17,943 nucleotides of DNA. Source: Actinomycetota bacterium. Its GTDB lineage: Bacteria > Actinomycetota > Actinomycetes > Nanopelagicales > Nanopelagicaceae. The translations under genes and the position numbers were made by a program. The DNA lies in assembly GCA_009699165.1 (NCBI GenBank), contig WLOR01000015.1:1-17943 (forward strand), given 5' to 3'. Shown here in pieces: positions 7,153 to 13,267 of the stretch. The notes beneath the pieces are model-generated. The model was not told the DNA's origin and made no database searches. It saw nothing but the letters and a program-made list of their open reading frames with translations. How positions within the stretch are numbered: the first letter of the stretch is position 1; each line of letters begins with the position of its first letter.

Positions 7153-8120
7153 AGCCAGTTTGCTTTTCGAAATTTATATAAAAGTAATGCACTGAGTGAT
7201 GTGATTGCAAAGAGAACAAGAGGGTAACCAAATCTCCAGCTTAGTTCTGGCATGTATTTGAAGTTCATTCCATAAATACCAGCAACCATGGTCGGGCCTG
7301 CAGCTAATGCGACCCAGGCAGATATTTTGCGTACGTCTTCATTTTGTCGAACTTGAACGTGGGCTAAATCGGCTTGAAGCGCAGTAGTTAAAAGTGAATC
7401 CATGCCCGATGCGTGTTCACATGCCCGAAGTAGGTGATCAAGGGTGTCTCTGAAAAACGGTTTAAGAGACTCTGGAGTTTGTGAATAAGTCTCAGAGACA
7501 AGTTTTTGAAGTGGAATCACAAGTGGCTCAATGGCGTGGCGATACTCGATAATTTCACGTTTAAGGAAGTAAATCTCCTGAGAAAATGTCTGACGCTTTC
7601 CACCGAAGACTTTAGTCTCAAGATTTATCACATCGTTTTCTAACTCTGTAGCAATAGAGGTATAACCATCGATGACTCGATCGATTACCGCGTGCAAAAC
7701 CGCAAAAGGCCCAAGAGCTAAGAATTCGGGCTTGGTCTCAATCTCATGACGTACAGAAGCTAGTGGTGCACCCTCGCCATGTCGAACTATCACAATGAAT
7801 GTCTTATCAATGAAGCAGATTAACTCTCCAGTGGATATTGCACTATTTGCCTCATTGTAAAAAACCGTCTTTAAAGTAAAGAAAGTTAGACCCTCATACT
7901 CTTCAATCTTGGGTCTTTGTTGGGCGTGGACAGCATCTTCAACTGCAAGCGGGTGAAAATTTAGTTCACCAACAACATGCTCAAACTCATCTTGACTTGG
8001 TGCAGCAAGTCCCAGCCAAACAAAACCACCTGACGTGCGTGCTATATCAACTAAATCTGAGATATCAGTCGGCCCAGATATTCGATTACCGTTTTGGTAG
8101 AGGGCTGAGTCGACGATCAT
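7149..8120 (-). CDS. corA: CorA-family magnesium/cobalt transporter
   Basis: This is a 323-residue pentameric channel-type divalent cation transporter of the cytoplasmic membrane. The N-terminal two-thirds is the soluble funnel domain (HPLAVEDAVHAQQRPKIEEY is typical), followed by the long stalk helix. Two C-terminal helices come next (about 270-292 and 300-317). The first ends in the diagnostic YGMNF selectivity motif, followed by the MPEL loop. The C-terminus is basic (KFRKANWL), as usual for CorA. ATG at 8120 follows the sepH stop by 9 nt, so it is probably the last gene of the MFS-sepH-corA unit. Mg2+ is the likely physiological ion; Co2+ or Zn2+ cannot be excluded. Confidence 0.93.
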   Translation of the reverse strand: MIVDSALYQNGNRISGPTDISDLVDIARTSGGFVWLGLAAPSQDEFEHVVGELNFHPLAVEDAVHAQQRPKIEEYEGLTFFTLKTVFYNEANSAISTGELICFIDKTFIVIVRHGEGAPLASVRHEIETKPEFLALGPFAVLHAVIDRVIDGYTSIATELENDVINLETKVFGGKRQTFSQEIYFLKREIIEYRHAIEPLVIPLQKLVSETYSQTPESLKPFFRDTLDHLLRACEHASGMDSLLTTALQADLAHVQVRQNEDVRKISAWVALAAGPTMVAGIYGMNFKYMPELSWRFGYPLVLFAITSLSALLLYKFRKANWL

Positions 8121-8129
8121 AAAATCTGA

Positions 8130-8909
8130 TTAATCCTCTTCAGTCGGTTTTATTCCGAACATAATCTCATCCCAGCTTGGAACTTTTGCTCGTGCGACAA
8201 TTCCATCGCGAGAAGCCTCGTCGTCGGGCACCTCTCGTATAACAGCTAAACGCGGGACCTCTGGTTCAACTTTGCGTTCGTCGCGAAGTGATGGGTGATT
8301 AGATTCAGTGTAAACAAGTCCAGGTGTAGGAATAGGACGGGGCGCAGGCTCATCGCCCATCATCCATCGTGCATTTTCATCAAGTGAGACAACCGTGCGT
8401 CGGGTTGGATCAAAACTCCACTGCGCCACTCCTTGACCATTTGAATTTGGATAGTGAAGTTCAAGAGTCCACGTTGCATCTTCGTGTCGCCATGTATTCC
8501 ATGTCAGTTCAGCTAAATCAACGTTTCGTGGTGCAAGTCGAGATACGACAACTCCTATCAGAGTCACAGCGTCGCGGCCACTATCTTTTCGGATTGGAAT
8601 CTGTTGAGCTTGATCAATAATATAAATTCGCTCTTGAAGAATCGGTCCTGAGAATCGCTCGATCTTTTCGATAGAGATATTGTTTTCTCGAGCAAGTACC
8701 TCAGGCAGTTCGCCCGCGCGCAAGCGACGTTGAAGCTCTTTTACCGAGATTTTCTCTCCTGTTTGCTCGGGAACCGATGCAAGCCGAGGTTGATTAACTA
8801 ATGCCCGGAGTGAGTCGCTGATTCGAATAGAAAAAGCATTACCTTCACTGTCATTGAGTACAAGGTGGGTGCCCTCATCGTTTTTACCAATGAATCGCAG
8901 CTCAGTCAT
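8130..8909 (-). CDS. sepH: SepH (DUF3071) cell-division protein
   Basis: The 259-residue protein matches the actinobacterial SepH family, which binds FtsZ and promotes septum formation. The N-terminal DUF3071 domain opens with MTELRFIGKNDEGTHLVL. A helix-turn-helix-like segment (about 55-90: VKELQRRLRAGELPEVLARE) follows, then FSGPILQERIYIIDQA and the tryptophan-rich stretch around TWNTWRHEDATWTLEL. A low-complexity Pro/Glu linker (about 185-235) ends in RAKVPSWDEIMFG, the conserved C-terminal motif. Streptomyces SepH is longer, about 340 residues, mainly through a longer linker. The start ATG at 8909 overlaps the MFS stop by 8 bp, and corA follows. A TATTCT 7 nt before the ATG may give independent expression. 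Confidence 0.9.
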   Translation of the reverse strand: MTELRFIGKNDEGTHLVLNDSEGNAFSIRISDSLRALVNQPRLASVPEQTGEKISVKELQRRLRAGELPEVLARENNISIEKIERFSGPILQERIYIIDQAQQIPIRKDSGRDAVTLIGVVVSRLAPRNVDLAELTWNTWRHEDATWTLELHYPNSNGQGVAQWSFDPTRRTVVSLDENARWMMGDEPAPRPIPTPGLVYTESNHPSLRDERKVEPEVPRLAVIREVPDDEASRDGIVARAKVPSWDEIMFGIKPTEED

Positions 8910-10143
8910 GTTTGGAAGAATAACCGATGAGAGCCTTATATGTCGTGAAGTAAGGCAGCGTGGCTACAAGGGCAGATACTAAAAATCCCAGCGGAACCCA
9001 GTAGGCACTCTGAGTACCGTAGGTATCGATAACCCAACCAGCGATGGCGCTAGATAAAGCCCCGCCCAATGGCATTCCGGCAACAACCCAGCTCAATGTC
9101 TGTGTTATCTGTTCAGGTGGGACTGAGGATTCTGCGATGCCATAAGCGTTAATTATGAGTGGAGCAATTGCAAAGCCATTAAAAAATAAGGCCACACCAA
9201 GGGCTACAATCGAATGGACGAAGAGAAGAGGGATTGCTAATACCGTCAGTGCTAGTAAAAAGATTAAGAATCGCACTGCATGTGAAATCCTCCACTTTAT
9301 AACTCCATTGATGATTGCAGCGACGGCGCTTCCAGATGCCCACACTGCCAAGAGAACTCCCGATTGCGATTTGTGTCCGTAGTGATCCGTGAATGCCACA
9401 GTGACTATTGAAATTGCGCTAAAAAATCCGCCTACAAACATAATAGGTAGCACCACGGCCTGGAGTGATTTATTCCTGATGACCGCTGGATGGGGATTTT
9501 TCACAAGACGTGGAGAAGGTGGAGGTTCGGTCGCACGCAGGCTTTGAAAATATGGGACGCCGATAAGGAGGAAAATTAATCCGGCAACCAACCCTGCCGC
9601 AGGAGCGATAGAGGTTGCACATGCAGTTGCAATAATCGGTCCCACAATAAAGACAAACTCATCATTTAGCGCTTCGAGGGAGTAGGCGGTATTAACTAAG
9701 TGGCGATCACTGAGATCTTCAGCTGTCGATGATTTATCGGGGTTTAAGACGTGTAGCCAGCGACGACGAACGAGGCCGCCTAGATTAATCGAGCTCGCCT
9801 CTGCAAAAATAATTGATGCAAACCAACTCCAAGTCGGTGCATGATTTAAGACTAGGAGGATGAAGACGGCAATTCCAGCGGCTTTTAATGGAACAACGCG
9901 AATCAATACGGCGCGCTGCCCGATTCGATCTGAGACTCCCGACCAATAAGGCATGGCAATCGACATAACGATTGAGGCGGTAGCACTTAGCGCGCCGGCG
10001 ATAGCGTAAGAGTCACTTGCTGCGACAACTATAAAGATAAGAGCAAGGGAGTCCATGGAAATCGGCATACGCCCGATAAGGCCAGCTATTGAAAACCTCA
10101 TCGCACCTGGAGTACGAAAGAGTTTCCCGTAAGCCGTGAACAT
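8902..10143 (-). CDS. Major facilitator superfamily transporter
   Basis: The 413-residue, very hydrophobic protein has about 12 predicted membrane helices in two halves. They are joined by a polar, proline-rich central loop (about 202-225: RATEPPPSPRLVKNPHP). The loop after the second helix (SGVSDRIGQRAVL) matches the MFS motif-A position (GxxxDRxGRR). It resembles MFS proteins beside sepH in other actinobacteria, of unknown substrate; drug, sugar or metabolite export are all possible. The start is ATG at 10143, supported by TAGACT 7 nt upstream. The last 8 bp overlap sepH. It is the first gene of the MFS-sepH-corA unit and is divergent from the inositol-monophosphatase-family gene. Confidence 0.85.
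   Translation of the reverse strand: MFTAYGKLFRTPGAMRFSIAGLIGRMPISMDSLALIFIVVAASDSYAIAGALSATASIVMSIAMPYWSGVSDRIGQRAVLIRVVPLKAAGIAVFILLVLNHAPTWSWFASIIFAEASSINLGGLVRRRWLHVLNPDKSSTAEDLSDRHLVNTAYSLEALNDEFVFIVGPIIATACATSIAPAAGLVAGLIFLLIGVPYFQSLRATEPPPSPRLVKNPHPAVIRNKSLQAVVLPIMFVGGFFSAISIVTVAFTDHYGHKSQSGVLLAVWASGSAVAAIINGVIKWRISHAVRFLIFLLALTVLAIPLLFVHSIVALGVALFFNGFAIAPLIINAYGIAESSVPPEQITQTLSWVVAGMPLGGALSSAIAGWVIDTYGTQSAYWVPLGFLVSALVATLPYFTTYKALIGYSSKHD
8917..8922 (-). promoter_or_regulatory. Possible internal leaderless -10 (TATTCT) for sepH
   Basis: TATTCT is followed by 7 nt (TCCAAAC) and the sepH ATG at 8909. It sits within the last codons of the MFS gene and would uncouple sepH dosage from the transporter. 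No -35 was recognised. Confidence 0.35.
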
Positions 10144-10150
10144 AATGCAG

Positions 10151-10156
10151 AGTCTA
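10151..10156 (-). promoter_or_regulatory. Leaderless-type -10 (TAGACT) of the MFS-sepH-corA unit
   Basis: TAGACT on the minus strand lies 7 nt before the ATG at 10143. It is one arm of the inverted repeat at 10151-10170 and mirrors the -10 of the divergent gene. Confidence 0.55.
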
Positions 10157-10164
10157 GGTCAGGC

Positions 10165-10170
10165 TAGACT
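10165..10170 (+). promoter_or_regulatory. Leaderless-type -10 (TAGACT) of the inositol-monophosphatase-family gene
   Basis: TAGACT is followed by exactly 6 nt (ATTTGC) and the ATG at 10177, placing the start codon at the expected transcription start. No Shine-Dalgarno is possible in this arrangement. Confidence 0.6.
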
Positions 10171-10176
10171 ATTTGC

Positions 10177-10941
10177 ATGACTGAAGTCGATGAGATCTTA
10201 AAACTCGCATTACGTATAGCGCGAGAAGCTGGTGATCTCTTAATTAACCGACCAGCTGCTTGGGAGTTAACAGAAAAATCGACGGCTATCGATATTGCCA
10301 CACAGATGGATATTGCATGTGAAAAATTAATCGTTGAGGCGATTCTTGCAGTACGCCCCGATGATGGAATTATTGGAGAAGAAGGAGCTAATCGTCCGGG
10401 CACAAGTGGCATCACGTGGGTGATAGATCCAGTTGATGGCACCGTAAATTACTTCTATGGGTTACCCGGTTGGAATATCAGCATTGCAGCAAAAGATGCT
10501 GACGGAGTTTTTGTTGGAGTTGTTCATGCTCCGACTATTGCATCAACATGGCATGCAACTCGCATGGGCGGGGCATTTTTAAACGGTGTAAAAATAGATT
10601 GTAATAATCCTGTAGAGCTCAGCAGGGCACTCATCTCCACAGGATTTGCCTATGAGATTAAAGACCGGACGCACCAAATTGAAATTATTAACCGCATCAT
10701 TGCGAAGATACGAGATATTCGTCGCATGGGTGCTGCGGCCACAGATCTGTGCGCGGTCGCGACTGGGATGGTCGATGGCTATCTAGAAACCGGCCTGAAG
10801 GAGTGGGATTTAGCGGCTGGGTCCCTCATCGCCCGTGAGGCAGGCGCGGTAGTAACGACTCAGATGTGGCGAGGCCTTGAGCTGAGCATCGCTGCGGGGC
10901 CAGCCCTTCATGCACAACTGAGCCTAGAGATTCCAGCCTAA
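10177..10941 (+). CDS. Inositol-monophosphatase family phosphatase
   Basis: The 254-residue, Mg2+-dependent, Li+-sensitive-type phosphatase has all the family metal ligands. IIGEEG supplies Glu68. WVIDPVDGTVNY supplies Asp84 and Asp87, with Thr89 activating water. EWDLAAG supplies Asp211. The length is normal (250-270). The substrate could be myo-inositol 1-phosphate, histidinol phosphate, fructose 1,6-bisphosphate or a nucleotide phosphate; these share the fold and cannot be separated by eye. A SuhB-like or HisN-like role is equally possible. The start ATG at 10177 is fixed by the TAGACT promoter 6 nt upstream. It is probably monocistronic, with rplS 97 bp downstream. Confidence 0.9.
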   Translation: MTEVDEILKLALRIAREAGDLLINRPAAWELTEKSTAIDIATQMDIACEKLIVEAILAVRPDDGIIGEEGANRPGTSGITWVIDPVDGTVNYFYGLPGWNISIAAKDADGVFVGVVHAPTIASTWHATRMGGAFLNGVKIDCNNPVELSRALISTGFAYEIKDRTHQIEIINRIIAKIRDIRRMGAAATDLCAVATGMVDGYLETGLKEWDLAAGSLIAREAGAVVTTQMWRGLELSIAAGPALHAQLSLEIPA

Positions 10942-11038
10942 GCGCTCGATTTACGCTCAAGGCCCCTTATGTGGCAAGATAGGCGGTCTGCACCGCCACA
11001 GTGTGTGCTTTTAATCGCAAAGAGAAATAGGTACGTAG
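10942..11038 (+). promoter_or_regulatory. rplS upstream region: possible promoter and hairpin
   Basis: This 97-bp gap is one of the longest in the window. TTTACG (10950-10955) and CAAGAT (10975-10980), 19 bp apart, could be a weak -35/-10. Immediately after lies a perfect hairpin, GGCGGT-CTGC-ACCGCC (10982-10997), with TTTT at 11009-11012. It could terminate the upstream phosphatase transcript or be a leader structure for L19 control. Confidence 0.35.
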
Positions 11039-11572
11039 ATGAACATCCTTGACGCCGTAGATGCAGCATCCCTGCGCCATGACATCCCACAGTTTCGTGC
11101 CGGTGATGAGCTAAGGATTCACGTACGTGTTATCGAAGGTAGCAAGAGCCGCCTCCAGGTTTTCCAGGGCATCGTTATGCGTCGCCAAGGCGATGGAGTT
11201 CGTGAAACATTTACGGTTCGTAAAGTTTCGTACGGTGTTGGAGTAGAGCGCACATTCCCAGTACACACACCAGTTATTGAAAAGATTGAACTTGTTAAGA
11301 AGGGCGATGTCCGTCGCGCCAAGCTGTACTACTTGCGCGATCTGCGCGGTAAGGCAGCAAAGATTCGCGAAAAGCGCGACGGTGTTGAAGGTTACGGCGA
11401 TGGAATTCTCTCGACTCCAGATCCTGTTGCTGTCGTTGTGCCTGAACCAGTTGTAGAAGCTGTTGTAGAGGCACCGGTAGTAGAGGCAGTAGTTGAGACT
11501 CCAGTTGTAGAAGCTGTAGTTGAAGCTCCAGTTTCAGATGTTGCATCTGAAGACGAAACTCCACAAGCTTAA
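11039..11572 (+). CDS. rplS: 50S ribosomal protein L19 with an extended acidic repeat tail
   Basis: Residues 1-115 are a complete L19: [53 protein letters not shown], then [24 protein letters not shown]19 sits at the 30S-50S interface in bridges B6 and B8. The usual length is about 115 residues, but here it is 177. The extra ~60-residue tail is rich in Val, Glu, Ala and Pro. It contains three tandem 9-residue units, [18 protein letters not shown] and VVEAVVEAP (138-164), ending in acidic SEDETPQA. The reading frame and the lepB gene 12 nt downstream are intact, so this is not an obvious frameshift. A weak AGG sits 6-8 nt before the ATG. It is probably the first gene of rplS-lepB-rnhB. Confidence 0.95.
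   Translation: MNILDAVDAASLRHDIPQFRAGDELRIHVRVIEGSKSRLQVFQGIVMRRQGDGVRETFTVRKVSYGVGVERTFPVHTPVIEKIELVKKGDVRRAKLYYLRDLRGKAAKIREKRDGVEGYGDGILSTPDPVAVVVPEPVVEAVVEAPVVEAVVETPVVEAVVEAPVSDVASEDETPQA
11450..11530 (+). repeat. Three tandem 27-bp repeats in the 3' part of rplS
   Basis: The repeats encode VVEAVVEAP / VVEAVVETP / VVEAVVEAP. The copies differ at several third codon positions, so they have diverged at DNA level while the peptide is kept. Confidence 0.8.
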
Positions 11573-11584
11573 AGTCCTACACAG

Positions 11585-12238
11585 ATGCGTCGTAAGGGAT
11601 CCCTTTTAAGGGAGCTCCCAGTCCTTGTAATAGTCGCACTACTTGTCTCCCTATTTATTAAATCCTTTCTTGTACAGTTTTTCTATATCCCTTCGGGTTC
11701 AATGGAAAACACTCTGCAGATTCAAGATCGCGTTGCAGTCAACAGACTTCCATTTACTTCTAGGCACATATCTCGTGGAGATGTTGTGGTCTTTAGAGAT
11801 CCAGCTAACTGGTTACCTGAAATCTCAGATACATCATCTAATAAAGTCATTGCCAAGGTTAAGAGTGGTTTAGTTGCAGTCGGAATTCTGCCTAATCCTG
11901 CAAAACAGTATTTGGTCAAACGTGCCATTGGTGTCGCAGGCGATCACGTGATTTGCTGTACTAAAGAAGGCCTACTGAGCGTTAATGGCACACCGATTAC
12001 AGAGCCATATATTTTTGAGGCAAATAAGCCAAGTGATATGAACTTTGATATCACCGTGCCCAAGGGCAAAATCTGGGTGATGGGTGATCATCGTGGGGCA
12101 AGTGCTGATTCTCGTTATCACCAAGAGGATGTAAATGGTGGCATGGTTCCGCTATCACGAGTTACAGGCCGAGTGTTTGCAGTTATTTGGCCATTTAAAA
12201 ATATTGCATATATCCCACAGATAGACCTTGTTAAGTAG
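11585..12238 (+). CDS. lepB: Type I signal peptidase
   Basis: The 217-residue membrane-bound serine protease removes signal peptides from exported proteins. A single N-terminal membrane helix (about 10-31) precedes box B, YIPSGSMENTL, with nucleophile Ser39. Box D, YLVKRAIGVAGD, carries general-base Lys112. Box E, GDHRGASADSRYH, completes the S26 active site. One N-terminal helix and this length fit the Gram-positive type. ATG at 11585 lies 12 nt after the rplS stop, with rnhB 6 nt downstream. The rplS-lepB-rnhB order is typical of actinobacteria. CICC within GDHVICCTKEG contributes two adjacent cysteines of unknown meaning. Confidence 0.95.
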   Translation: MRRKGSLLRELPVLVIVALLVSLFIKSFLVQFFYIPSGSMENTLQIQDRVAVNRLPFTSRHISRGDVVVFRDPANWLPEISDTSSNKVIAKVKSGLVAVGILPNPAKQYLVKRAIGVAGDHVICCTKEGLLSVNGTPITEPYIFEANKPSDMNFDITVPKGKIWVMGDHRGASADSRYHQEDVNGGMVPLSRVTGRVFAVIWPFKNIAYIPQIDLVK

Positions 12239-12244
12239 TTTTTA

Positions 12245-12853
12245 ATGAAAGTGATTGAGCAACAGCTCATCAACGCAGGAATAACGCCTATTGCAGGTGT
12301 AGATGAAGCTGGACGTGGAGCGTGTGCAGGCCCACTTGTTGTCGCAGCGGTAATTTTAAATAATCCATTTGATCCAGCACTATCAGAAGTTCGCGACTCA
12401 AAAGAGCTTTCAGAAAAGAAGCGAGAAATACTTTTCGAAACTATTTCAACTCATGCATCGGCAATAAGTGTTGTTATTGTTTCTGCGCAAGAAGTAGATT
12501 CTCGAGGTGTGCATGCAGCAAATCTTGATGGAATGCGCCGTGCGGTACATGGTTTAGAGCATCTGCCCGCATATGTTTTAACCGATGGATATTCGATCGA
12601 TGGATTAACTATTCCTAACTTAGCGGTCTGGAAAGGCGATCAAGTTGCGATGACCATTAGTGCTGCATCCATCATTGCAAAAGTCACTAGGGATCGAATA
12701 ATGCGCGAGTTGGATAATAAATATCCCGAGTATGGTTTTAGTGGGCACAAGGGATATATCACTGCTGGGCATACGATAGCTCTCAATAAATTTGGCGTGT
12801 GCATACATCACCGTCGCTCTTTTTCAAATATCGCAGCGCTCATCCACAAGTAA
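12245..12853 (+). CDS. rnhB: Ribonuclease HII
   Basis: The 202-residue enzyme nicks RNA-DNA hybrids and single ribonucleotides in DNA. The four-carboxylate active site is present: Asp20 and Glu21 in GVDEAGRGACAGP, Asp114 in LTDGY, and Asp132 in WKGDQVAMTISAASIIAKVTRD. The family's GxRG-type start appears as GRGACAGPL, which also distinguishes HII from HIII. The C-terminal block YGFSGHKGYITAGH is conserved. ATG at 12245 follows lepB by 6 nt, with no Shine-Dalgarno. The gene ends just upstream of the palindrome/promoter at 12861-12893, so the transcript may end here or run on into yraN. Confidence 0.95.
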   Translation: MKVIEQQLINAGITPIAGVDEAGRGACAGPLVVAAVILNNPFDPALSEVRDSKELSEKKREILFETISTHASAISVVIVSAQEVDSRGVHAANLDGMRRAVHGLEHLPAYVLTDGYSIDGLTIPNLAVWKGDQVAMTISAASIIAKVTRDRIMRELDNKYPEYGFSGHKGYITAGHTIALNKFGVCIHHRRSFSNIAALIHK

Positions 12854-12860
12854 CTCTGCA

Positions 12861-12878
12861 TCTGACAGGTGTGTCAGA
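12861..12878. repeat. Perfect 7-bp inverted repeat (TCTGACA-ggtg-TGTCAGA)
   Basis: The arms are 12861-12867 and 12872-12878 with a 4-nt centre, in the rnhB-yraN gap. No T-run follows, so it is not a classic terminator. The right arm overlaps the candidate DNA-damage promoter. Confidence 0.7.
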
Positions 12879-12893
12879 ACCGCTATTTATCCT
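12871..12893 (+). promoter_or_regulatory. Candidate RecA-independent (PafBC-type) damage-inducible promoter for yraN-comM-dprA
   Basis: The known mycobacterial motif is TTGTCRGTG, 8 nt, TAnnnT. Here GTGTCAGAA (12871-12879) matches 6 of 9 positions including the TGTCRG core. It is followed by exactly 8 nt and TATCCT (12888-12893). The yraN ATG begins 8 nt later (12902), which suits a leaderless or nearly leaderless transcript. Assignment is by motif only. Confidence 0.45.
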
Positions 12894-12901
12894 CACCAAC
12901 T

Positions 12902-13267
12902 ATGCAGAGAAAAAATAAGCAACAGTTAGGTGCATTCGGCGAAGAGCTTGTGGCCGAATACCTCATTAATGAGAGCGCAGAGATTATCGAGCGCAATTGG
13001 CGCATACGTGAGGGCGAGATAGATATCGTCGCACTCCAACCCACTGGCACCTTTGCCTTTGTTGAAGTCAAGACGCGATCATCACTTAGTTTTGGCCACC
13101 CATTCGAGGCGATTAATCGCGTGAAGGCACAACGTATGCAGCGTTTAGCACTTGGGTGGTTAGCAACACATGGCTGTCTTGGATGTGAGTACCAAATCGA
13201 TGTCGCCGCTGTTTTAGTTGCAATCGATGGCTCGCACACAATTGAGTACCGAGCTAATCTTTTATGA
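12902..13267 (+). CDS. yraN: UPF0102 (YraN) family nuclease-fold protein
   Basis: The 121-residue protein of the UPF0102/YraN family has a restriction-endonuclease-like fold. QLGAFGEELVAEYL at the start and WRIREGEIDIVAL-x-FAFVEVKTRSS in the middle give the E/D-(E)xK active-site pattern (GEIDIV and VEVKTR). The precise substrate is not established; a role in DNA processing is inferred from its constant linkage to comM and dprA. The start at 12902 (MQRKNKQQ) gives the normal family length. An upstream in-frame GTG at 12869 would lie within the palindrome and add 11 unconserved residues. The stop overlaps the comM ATG by 4 bp (ATGA). First gene of yraN-comM-dprA-era. Confidence 0.9.
   Translation: MQRKNKQQLGAFGEELVAEYLINESAEIIERNWRIREGEIDIVALQPTGTFAFVEVKTRSSLSFGHPFEAINRVKAQRMQRLALGWLATHGCLGCEYQIDVAAVLVAIDGSHTIEYRANLL

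Larger units (their letters stand above)
10151..10170. repeat. 7-bp perfect inverted repeat carrying both divergent -10 elements
   Basis: AGTCTAG (10151-10157), a 6-nt spacer, then CTAGACT (10164-10170). Each arm contains TAGACT reading outward, toward the MFS gene and toward the phosphatase gene. Confidence 0.75.
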
